Source of the DNA: CAVTPU01 sp963736695
GTDB taxonomy: Bacteria > Actinomycetota > Actinomycetes > Mycobacteriales > Micromonosporaceae
Assembly (NCBI GenBank): GCA_963736695.1
Contig: CAVTPU010000004.1
Location: 1 to 64,000, forward strand
Direction: 5' to 3'
Length of the DNA stretch: 64,000 nt
The notes under the pieces are model-generated. The model did not search any database, was not told the DNA's origin, and was given only the letters and a program-made list of their open reading frames with translations. The translations under genes and the position numbers were made by a program. Shown one piece after another: positions 36,954 to 45,000 of the stretch (the first letter of the stretch is position 1; each line of letters begins with the position of its first letter).

Positions 36954-36991
36954 CTGATGATCGATGACGGTCAGTGCGGCATGATGGCGCA

Positions 36992-37603
36992 ATGTTATGG
37001 GGCATTCAGCTTTCGTGGACCGAGGTCATCGGTTTCGTGACCGGCGCGCTGACGGTGTGGCTCTTCGTGCGGCAGAACGTGTGGGCGTGGCCGATCGGCA
37101 TCGCCAACAGTGCCGCCTGGCTCATCTTGTTCTGGACACAACGGCTGTTTCTCGACGCCGGTCTCCAATTGGTCTACATCGGACTCGGTGTCATCGGCTG
37201 GTATTGGTGGGTGCGTGGCGGGCGTGACTCCGACGCCCTGCCGGTCAGACGCGCGCGGGCGCCGGAGGTCGTGGCTCTGGCAGTGATCGGCGTCGTCGCC
37301 ACCGCCGGAATGTGGTGGGCGATGGAGATCGTCAACGATGCGATGCCGCTGCCAGACGCGGCGACGACCGTGGTGTCGCTCATCGCGCAATACATGCTCA
37401 CCCGCAAGATGATCGGCAACTGGTGGTGCTGGATCAGCGTAGACGTGGCCTATATCGCGATGTATAGCATCAAGGGCCTATATCTGACCGCCGCTCTGCA
37501 GCCGCTGTTCATCGCGATGTGTGTCGCCGGACTGATCCAATGGAGACGGTCCGAGTCGACCATGGCCGGGGCGGTGGACCTGCGATCGGCGGCGACGCCG
37601 TGA
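36992..37603 (+). CDS. pnuC: nicotinamide riboside transporter PnuC
   Basis: A 203-residue membrane protein with about seven hydrophobic helices. The PnuC signatures are visible: WPIGIANSAAWLILFW, a WYWWVRGG stretch, and RKMIGNWWCWISVDVAYI. PnuC moves nicotinamide riboside into the cell by facilitated diffusion, trapped by phosphorylation. Its stop overlaps the nadR start (GTGA), so transporter and kinase are made together. There is no Shine-Dalgarno sequence; a CATGAT box six bases upstream may mean a leaderless mRNA. Start ATG 36992. Confidence 0.9.
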   Translation: MLWGIQLSWTEVIGFVTGALTVWLFVRQNVWAWPIGIANSAAWLILFWTQRLFLDAGLQLVYIGLGVIGWYWWVRGGRDSDALPVRRARAPEVVALAVIGVVATAGMWWAMEIVNDAMPLPDAATTVVSLIAQYMLTRKMIGNWWCWISVDVAYIAMYSIKGLYLTAALQPLFIAMCVAGLIQWRRSESTMAGAVDLRSAATP

Positions 37604-38640
37604 CGACGCCAGCCAGGCTCGGGGTCGTCGTCGGCAAGTTCCTGCCCCCGCACCGCGGTCACTCGCATCTCATCGAGACCGCGTGCGGGTCCGCCCAGGC
37701 AGTCACGGTGATCGTCTGCGACCGGCCAGATGACCCGATTCCCGCCGAGGCGCGGGCCGCCATGCTGCGTGTCATGCACCCTGAGGTCACCGTCGTCGTC
37801 ACACCTGACGACATCCCCGACGGTGAGGGCGACGCGACGTCGCGGGCGTGGGCTCGGCGAACCGAGGAGATCTGTGGCGGCTCGCCCCCCGATGTGGTCT
37901 TCACCTCGGAGTCCTATGGGGACAGATACGCGCATTTCCTCGGCGCCCGCCATGTCTGCGTCGATCCGGGCCGCGTGCGGTTTCCCGTCTCCGGGACTCT
38001 GGTGCGCGCTGACCCGTTCGCGCAGAAGGAGTTTCTGCATCCGGCGGTCCGCGCGTGGTTCGTGCGGCGGGTCTGCGTCGTCGGTGCCGAGTCGACCGGC
38101 ACCACCACCCTCGCCCAGGATCTCGCCGCCCACTACGGCTGCGAGTGGGTCCCGGAATATGGCCGTCGATACAGCGAGGAGCGACTCGCCGAGAGTCCCG
38201 CCATCGACTGGAACAGCGACGACTTCCTCCACATCGCCCGCCAGCAACAGTCCGAGGAAGACGAGGCGGCGGCACGAACGTGGGAGGCCCGGCTGGAGTC
38301 CGTGCGTGCCGGTGAGGATCGCTCCGGTTGGCCGCTGGTGGTGTGCGACACCGATGCGATGGCGACGTCGATCTGGCACGAGCGTTATATCGGCCATCGG
38401 GAGCCGGGCGTGGACCGAATCGCCGATTCCCGCACCTATGACCTCTATCTGCTCACCAGCGACGATATTCCGTTTGTGCAGGACGGCACCCGTGACGGCG
38501 AGCACATCAGGGGCTGGATGACACAACGGTTCCGCACGGAACTCGCCCGTCGGCCGGAGCCGTGGGCAGAGCTCACAGGCAGTCGCGATCGGCGGCTCGC
38601 CTCGGCTGTCGCGCTCGTCGACACGGTGGTGAGTCGGTGA
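37600..38640 (+). CDS. nadR: NadR-like NMN adenylyltransferase / ribosylnicotinamide kinase
   Basis: A 346-residue bifunctional enzyme. The N-terminal nucleotidyltransferase domain has GKFLPPHRGHSHL with HRGH at 18-21. The C-terminal P-loop kinase has GAESTGTTT at 162-170. It phosphorylates nicotinamide riboside to NMN and may adenylate NMN to NAD. The DNA-binding N-terminus of enterobacterial NadR is absent. GTGA overlap with pnuC fixes the start. With PnuC this forms an NAD salvage unit. The nearby Nudix, ARH and PARG-like genes also touch NAD or ADP-ribose chemistry, though they lie in separate units. Confidence 0.9.
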   Translation: MTTPARLGVVVGKFLPPHRGHSHLIETACGSAQAVTVIVCDRPDDPIPAEARAAMLRVMHPEVTVVVTPDDIPDGEGDATSRAWARRTEEICGGSPPDVVFTSESYGDRYAHFLGARHVCVDPGRVRFPVSGTLVRADPFAQKEFLHPAVRAWFVRRVCVVGAESTGTTTLAQDLAAHYGCEWVPEYGRRYSEERLAESPAIDWNSDDFLHIARQQQSEEDEAAARTWEARLESVRAGEDRSGWPLVVCDTDAMATSIWHERYIGHREPGVDRIADSRTYDLYLLTSDDIPFVQDGTRDGEHIRGWMTQRFRTELARRPEPWAELTGSRDRRLASAVALVDTVVSR

Positions 38641-38674
38641 CGACGTCTCTGGTGAGCTCGCCCATCAGGGTCGC

Positions 38675-38703
38675 TTGACGGCGTTGGCTAATGGCATTAG
38701 CTT
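38675..38703 (+). promoter_or_regulatory. promoter with palindromic TetR-type operator
   Basis: TTGACG (38675-38680), 17 bp, TAGCTT (38698-38703). The spacer contains the perfect palindrome GCTAATGGCATTAGC at 38687-38701, covering the -10. A repressor there would block polymerase. The TetR gene ending this operon is the obvious candidate. Confidence 0.65.
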
Positions 38704-38710
38704 AATGGCT

Positions 38711-39535
38711 ATGACTCATAGCCTAGCCGTGAATGGCGGCGACATCGCCTATGACCTCGCAGGCGAGGGCCCGCTCGTCGTGCTCGCCCCTGGCCTCGGC
38801 GACCTGCGCCAGGCCTATCGTTTCCTCGCCCCCGCACTTGTCCACGCCGGCTATCGCGTCGCGACGGTCGACCTGCGGGGACACGGACAGTCAAGCACCG
38901 GATTCGCCGGCCACACCCGTGCGGATGTGGCCGCCGACCTCACCGCACTCGTCGAGCACCTCGGTGGGCCCGCGGTCATCGTCGGCGCCTCCTTCGCGGG
39001 CGGGTCGGCCGTGATCATGGCAGCCCGGAGCCCCGATCTCGTGCGAGCGACCGTGCTCATCGACCCCGGCACCCGCAAACTCCACATGACCAAGATCACG
39101 TCACGCTGGCTCGGCGGGATGGCCCGTCTCGGCGTCGCCATCGGATTCACCAGTGTCGCGTGGTGGCTGCGTTACTACCGGTTCGCCTATCCCGACGTGC
39201 GGCCCGCCGACTTCGACGACTACGTCACGGGACTGGGCGTGAACCTCGCCGAGCCGGGCCGCATGGCGGCTGCGGCCGCGATGGGAAAGTCCTGGCCCAC
39301 CGACGCCCAGGAGCACCTTGCCCGAGCCGATCGGCCCTGCCTAGTGATCATGGGAGGTCGTGACCCCGACTTCCCCGACCCGCGAGCCGAAGCCGACGGC
39401 ATTGTCGGCGAGCTGCCTGCGGGGCGCGGCGAGACAGTCATCATCACAAGCGCTGGCCACTATCCACACGCCCAGTTTCCGGGCGAGGTCGCCTCCGCGA
39501 TCGTCGGCTTCCTTCGCCGGCACCATGTTGTCTGA
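38711..39535 (+). CDS. alpha/beta hydrolase
   Basis: A 274-residue alpha/beta hydrolase. The nucleophile elbow is GASFAGG with the serine in GxSxxG; HG of LRGHGQSS is the oxyanion region, DPDFPD supplies the acid and GHYPH the catalytic His. Substrate unknown. ATG 38711 is taken because the -10 box ends 7 nt upstream, consistent with a leaderless transcript; ATG 38705 is in frame too. The TetR gene overlaps its end, so the enzyme is probably induced by a ligand of that repressor. Confidence 0.87.
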   Translation: MTHSLAVNGGDIAYDLAGEGPLVVLAPGLGDLRQAYRFLAPALVHAGYRVATVDLRGHGQSSTGFAGHTRADVAADLTALVEHLGGPAVIVGASFAGGSAVIMAARSPDLVRATVLIDPGTRKLHMTKITSRWLGGMARLGVAIGFTSVAWWLRYYRFAYPDVRPADFDDYVTGLGVNLAEPGRMAAAAAMGKSWPTDAQEHLARADRPCLVIMGGRDPDFPDPRAEADGIVGELPAGRGETVIITSAGHYPHAQFPGEVASAIVGFLRRHHVV

Positions 39536-40148
39536 GCCCCCGCCGAGGCGGCGGCTGTCCCCGGACGGGATCGTCAGCATCGCCCTCGAACTCATCGACG
39601 AGGGTGGCTCCGCTCGCCTGACCCTCGCCGCCGTGGCGGCCCGGGCCGGGGTTGCGTCACCGTCGCTCTACAAGCACGTTCGCAACCTCGACGACCTGCG
39701 GCAGCTGGTGACCGTACGGATAGTGGAGGAACTCACCACGAGCCTCATCAACGCCACTCTCGGCCTCTCTCACGACGACGCTCTGCGGGCACTGATGCGT
39801 ACCGTGCGCGGCAACGCGTTGAGTTACCCGCACCGCTACGTGATGCTCATCTCGGCGCCTCGACCGGACGCCGCGCCGGTCATCACCGCCACCACAGCAT
39901 TGGTTGAGGTCTTCCTCGCCGTTCTGCGCGGCTATGGGCGGCATGGGAGCGCGGCCATCCACGCCACCCGGGCGGTCAGGTCCGCCTCGCACGGGTTTGT
40001 CGCCCTGGAGCTCGCCGGCGGATTCGGCCTCGCGGAGCGGGCCGACGACAGCTATGAGCAACTCATCGACATGGTCATCGCGGGATTGCGCCACACGTCA
40101 CCATCGTCGTTGGGCGCAGCCTCCATTGTGGATAACAACGCCTCGTGA
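39525..40148 (+). CDS. TetR-family regulator
   Basis: A 207-residue regulator. The N-terminal helix-turn-helix is ARLTLAAVAARAGVASPSLY followed by KHV. The C-terminal ligand domain has the VRSASHGFVALELAGGF pattern of WHG-type TetR proteins. ATG 39525 overlaps the end of the hydrolase gene by 11 bp. The palindrome at 38687-38701 is a likely operator, giving autoregulation of both genes. A DnaA-box-like TGTGGATAA lies at its 3' end. The ligand is unknown but is probably related to the hydrolase substrate. Confidence 0.87.
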   Translation: MLSEPPPRRRLSPDGIVSIALELIDEGGSARLTLAAVAARAGVASPSLYKHVRNLDDLRQLVTVRIVEELTTSLINATLGLSHDDALRALMRTVRGNALSYPHRYVMLISAPRPDAAPVITATTALVEVFLAVLRGYGRHGSAAIHATRAVRSASHGFVALELAGGFGLAERADDSYEQLIDMVIAGLRHTSPSSLGAASIVDNNAS

Positions 40149-40159
40149 TCTCGAGTGAT

Positions 40160-40576
40160 TCAGCGGCCCGCGAGTGGGTCGACCAGAACCATGTCACGCA
40201 ACGTGTCAGCGAGGCGGGGTATGGCGGCCCGTGCTTCCAGGTGTAGTCGGGCCAGGTTGAGGCCCTCGTCGGCGAGCACAGCGAGCACTGCCCGCTCGCC
40301 CACGCGATAGATCACGAAGTGTCCGGCACTGCCTCGGATGACACATTCCTGCAAGTGTCCGTGGCGCAGACTCCGACCCGATTGATGGCCGAGGCCGACG
40401 AACGCCGCGGCCATCGCAGCGATGTCGTGGGAGTCGAGGCCCCCGCCGCAGATGTCGTCCACGATGAGCATGCCGTCGACACCGGCGATGAGTGCTCCAC
40501 GCACGGCGCTGACCCGGTCGCGCAACGCGGCGAGTTCGACGCGGGCTGCCGAGTCGGCTCGCTCATCTACATGCAT
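40160..40576 (-). CDS. roadblock/LC7 domain protein
   Basis: A 138-residue single roadblock/LC7 domain (RGALIAGVDGMLIVDDICGG, ECVIRGSAGHFVIYRVGERA). In actinomycetes such proteins usually partner a small GTPase or a nitrate-sensor-type histidine kinase operon; here none is adjacent, so it is an orphan. AAGG lies about 8 nt before ATG 40576. It converges with the TetR gene. Confidence 0.8.
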   Translation of the reverse strand: MHVDERADSAARVELAALRDRVSAVRGALIAGVDGMLIVDDICGGGLDSHDIAAMAAAFVGLGHQSGRSLRHGHLQECVIRGSAGHFVIYRVGERAVLAVLADEGLNLARLHLEARAAIPRLADTLRDMVLVDPLAGR

Positions 40577-40758
40577 GTCGCTGCCTTTCGACCATGGTGG
40601 TGCGGGTGGTGCGTGTTGATCAGAGGGCTGACCGAGTGTTGATCCTAAATGGGTGCCCCGACGCCGCCGATGGCCAAGGGTGAACAGCCGTGATCGACCG
40701 GGTGAACGTTGTGGGCTGGGGACCGCTCCCGGGTCGGCGGGTCACTTGCGCCGAGGCG

Positions 40759-41997
40759 TCACAGCAGTCGCAGGCGGCGGGCGTGATGCACGGCGTCACG
40801 ACGGTTGGTGACGCCCAGTTTGCGATAGAGGTTCTTCAGATGGGATTTGACGGTATTGGGGGAGACCGATAGCTCTGTGGCGATGTCGTTGGTGGTCAAC
40901 AGGGTCGGCAGGAAGCGCAGCACTTCGCCCTCACGACTCGTCACCGTCGGAGGCACGCGTGGGTCGTCGGCGGACCATTCCCCGGGGCTCGTTCCAGCCG
41001 GTCGACCATCGGCTCCCGCCGCGATCATCGACCCGATGAGGGGATGGTAGTCGCCGATGAGGTCGCGGTGCTGGCCCATCAGCACGCCAAAGGCCGGCCC
41101 TCCATCGAGCAACGGCCGGCGCAGCTGGTGCGGAGCGGCCGTCGCGAGTGCCCTGGACAGAGCGATGTGGACGGTTCCGGGTTGCCCGGCTTGGTCTGCC
41201 GTGAGCGCCTGCACGACCAGCGCCCCCACCTCGACCCACGCGCCGAACCGATCACCGGAGAGGCCGGCGGTGAGCCGTCGTGACCGCGCCGGTGCGCCCA
41301 GGATGAGCCACGCCTGAGCGGCGAGAAGCTGACCGAGCGCCCCGACGACCGAAGGTTCCCGCTGCCTGGTGAGTGGTTCGACGGTCTGCGCCGCTTCCCG
41401 CGGATGCCCGGCGCGCAGCAACGATCGGCTATGGCACAACAGCAGCCATTGGTGAGGCAATGGCGGCTCGGTCCGGGGCGGCGGGGACGACTCGGCGGGA
41501 GGCTGCTCGAAGTGGAGGATCGAGAGCCCCTGGGTGAATTCTGGGCCATCGGGTGCGGGGTGGTCGACTGCGGCACAGTGCGGTTCGAAACAAGGCGGTG
41601 TGGGGAAGTCGGCCGCCACATCGGAGAGCGCCGCGGGTTCGGGATCGGCACGCAGCCAGTGCGCGAGGGTGAGCGCCGCACGCGCGGCGATGTCGCCCAT
41701 CGGGCCGACGGTGATCTTGCCGCTGAGGGCGAGCGCCTGGGACGCGGCGTCGATGGCGGCACCGGTGTGGCCGTGTGTGGCGAGCCGCAGCGCGTGTTGA
41801 CCGAGTGCGTCGGCGGTGACTGCGGAGATCCGGTTGGCCGATGGTGACAGCGGTGTCGATGACAGTGGCGACATCGGGGACGGCGGTGACATCGGTGGCG
41901 ACACCGGGGCTGCGGGCACGGGAGGACCGATCGGGTGCGCGCACGGACCTGGCGCGGGTAGCGGCCCACGTCGGACCCTGTCTGGCAACAGTCGCAC
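40759..41997 (-). CDS. LuxR-type regulator lacking the ATPase domain
   Basis: A 412-residue regulator. The C-terminal 60 residues are a LuxR/GerE helix-turn-helix (TSREGEVLRFLPTLLTTNDI, NTVKSHLKNLYRKLGVTNRR). The middle looks like the helical repeat region of MalT/LAL-type regulators (SRSLLRAGHPREAAQTVEPL), but the N-terminal P-loop ATPase is absent, replaced by a Pro/Ser-rich segment with repeated MSP/LSP. It is therefore a short or truncated LAL-like protein. GTG 41997 follows GGGGGA; longer frames run into the ATPase gene. It sits 37 nt after that gene and may share its mRNA. Confidence in regulator role is good, in the start low. Confidence 0.78.
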   Translation of the reverse strand: MRLLPDRVRRGPLPAPGPCAHPIGPPVPAAPVSPPMSPPSPMSPLSSTPLSPSANRISAVTADALGQHALRLATHGHTGAAIDAASQALALSGKITVGPMGDIAARAALTLAHWLRADPEPAALSDVAADFPTPPCFEPHCAAVDHPAPDGPEFTQGLSILHFEQPPAESSPPPRTEPPLPHQWLLLCHSRSLLRAGHPREAAQTVEPLTRQREPSVVGALGQLLAAQAWLILGAPARSRRLTAGLSGDRFGAWVEVGALVVQALTADQAGQPGTVHIALSRALATAAPHQLRRPLLDGGPAFGVLMGQHRDLIGDYHPLIGSMIAAGADGRPAGTSPGEWSADDPRVPPTVTSREGEVLRFLPTLLTTNDIATELSVSPNTVKSHLKNLYRKLGVTNRRDAVHHARRLRLL

Positions 41998-42034
41998 GGC
42001 GATCCCCCATCGCGTCGACGCTCCGACGCTCAGC

Positions 42035-45000
42035 CTAACGACGGCGGTCGGGTCGCCGGGGCCGTTCGGCCATGATCGCTGACGCCGCGAGGCCACCCGC
42101 GGTGCCGAGTGCGCTGGATCCCAACGCGATCGACCAACCGATCGGGCCCAGCGGGCGACAGCCGAAGAAGTGGCTGACTCCCGGGGTGCTGATCATGGCG
42201 GCGAGGCCGGCGGCGGAGATCGCACTGGCTCCGAGCACCAACGGGCTGCGCCACCCGGCGGCGACGGTCTGCGCCAACTGGGTGTTGACCAGGGACGCGA
42301 GCGCGACGGTGCCGGCCCGTCCACGAGTGCCGGTGGCTCGGGCCGCGAGCCACGCGCCGGTCGCCGCGCTGGCGGTGGCCCCGGCGCGGATTAGCGTGTC
42401 TCGGGTCAACGCGGATCCCAGCGACTTGTCCGGTCCTTCGTGAAGCAGCGCCACTGGGTCGCGAACCGTCGGTGGGCGCACCGCCAACGCGAGCGACGGC
42501 AGCAGGTCGGTGAAGAGGTTGACCAGCAGCAGCTGGCGTGGCCCTAACGCCGATCCGCTGCGCGCGATGGCGCCGGTGCCGAGCGTGAAACCGATCTCGC
42601 CGAGGTTGCCACCGACAAGCACCGAGACGGCATCGCGAACCGACGCCCACATCGCCCGTCCTTCAACGATCGCATCGATGATCGTCTCTAGTCGATCGTC
42701 GGTGACGACGACGTCGGCGGCCTCCCGGGCAGCGCCGGTGCCCCGTCCGTGCAGTGCGACACCGACGTCGGCGAGGCGGATCGCGGCGGCGTCGTTGGCG
42801 CCGTCACCGGCCATCGCGACAGTGTGTCCGGCGCGGCTCAGCGCGGCGACGATGCGTACCTTGTCTGCCGGGGTGACCCGGGCGAAGACCGACACCTGGT
42901 TGACGCGGTGGGTCAGCGCCTCGTCGGTGAGGTCCATGAGTTGCGTGCCGGTGAGCACTTCGCCGCCGTTGACGATGTCGAGCTCGGCGGCGATCGATTC
43001 GGCTGTGCTCGGGTGATCTCCGGTGACCATGACCACGTTCACCCCGGCCTGACGCAGGTCGGCGACGGCGCTGGCAGCACTGGGTCGCACGGGATCGGCG
43101 AGCGCGAGCAGTCCGAGGAACTCCATGCTGGCGAGGCGGTCGGGGCTCAACCCGCCGCTGCGCGGTGCTCGTCGTTGAGCGACGGCGAGCACCCGATAAC
43201 CGTGTCGGGCCAGGTGGTCGACTCGCTTGTCGACAGCGGACAGTGCGTCGGAGTCGAACCGATGCGATCCGTCTGAGCGACGCCAGCTGGTGCACCCGGG
43301 CAGCACCGCCTCCGGCGCGCCTTTGACGCACATGAGTTCGCCGTCGGCGCAGGCGCCGAGCGCGGCGTGATAGCCCCGGGTCGACTCGAATGGCAGGTCG
43401 GCGAGAACCTTCCATCCGCCGATGCAGTCGGCTGGGTCGACGCCAGCGTCGCGGGCAGCGACGATCACGGCCCGGTCGGTCGGGTGCGCGGCGGTTTCGG
43501 GCTGGTCGGTCTGCGGTGCCGCTCGCAGCGCCGCCGCGAGCACCTGTCGGGTCGCCGGGGTGAGGGCGTCAAGAGTGGTCTCGCTGACCCCGTCGCTGAT
43601 GCGCTGCACGTGGATGTGCCCCTCGGTGAGGGTGCCGGTCTTGTCGAAGCACAGCACGTCGACTCGGCCAAGGGCCTCGATGGTGGATTGGTTGCGCACA
43701 AGCGCGCCACGGCGGGAGAGCCTGCGGGCGGCGGCGCTGGCGCCGAGAGTGGCGACCAACGGCAGACCTTCCGGCACCGACGCGACGGCGAGACTGACCG
43801 CCGGGGGCAGCACGTCGGCGACCCGTCGCCCGCGCAGAAGGCCCAGCCCGGCCAGCGTGGCCCCGGCACCGACCGCCACGGGCAGACTCGTCTTCGTCAT
43901 CTGTCGCAGTCGTTGGGGAACACCGGTGCCGGTGTCGGCGGCGGGGGCCGCGCCCTCGAGGCTTCGGCCGACCTCGGTGCGTCCGCCGGTCGCGACGACC
44001 AACCCGGTCGCCTCGCCGGCCGCGACGATCGTGCCGTCATAGAGCATGCTGCGTCGCTCGGCCACCGACGTGGCTGTGGTGGCCGAAGTCGACTTCGCCA
44101 CGGCCTGCGACTCTCCGGTCAGTCCCGATTCGTCCACCTCGAGGTTGGTGGCGGTCAGCAGGCGACAGTCGGCCGGAACCGGATCGCCCGCGTGCAGAGT
44201 GACGACGTCCCCGTCGACGATGTGTCCGGCGTTGATCTCGACGACCTCTCCGTCGCGTCGCACGCGTGCGCGAACAGGGTTGTCGCGCACCAGCCGCCGC
44301 ACAGCGCGGTCGGCGCCGACCCGCTCCACTCCGCCGAGGACGGCGTTGACGGTGACCGCGCCGGCGATGAGCGCGGCATCGATGACCGCGCCGCTGGCGG
44401 CCGACATGACCGATCCGGTCACCAGGGCAGGCGTGAGAGGGTTGGCGAGTTCGCTGATTGTCGCCCGCACGAGGCCGAGCCGGCGGGGGGTGCTGTCGGC
44501 CGGAGCGTGCACGAGTCGAGCGGAGGCCTCGGCCTCGGTGAGGCCGCCACTGGCGGCGTGCAGCCGGCGCAGCGCGGTGTCGACATCGAGCGTGTGCCAG
44601 GCGGTCGGGTCCGTCCCTGCCGGGTCCGGGCGACGGTCGAGCCGGTTGCCGCGCATCACGCCGTAGGCCATGCCGAGAACCGCCGCCGCGTTGACTGCGG
44701 TGATCGAACGGTTCCGGGCCCGTCGCCCGGTGCCGGTGAGGGCGAGGACTGCGGCGACCGCCGAACCATAGATGGCGATGAGGGCACCCCGGTGGGACAC
44801 CGCGCGGGCCGCGACGGTGGCGTCGAGCACTCGACAGGCTCCGACAGCGCCGGACCGACCCCCGCCCGGTGTCGCCGGCTCGGCGTGACCGGCCTGATCG
44901 TCGTGGTCCGCGCCGCACAGCAGGTGGGCGCCCCACGGCACGGGTGTGTGCGCGTCGAGAAGAGCGATGCCGCAGTCGGAGGTGCGCAGCGCCGTCGCCC

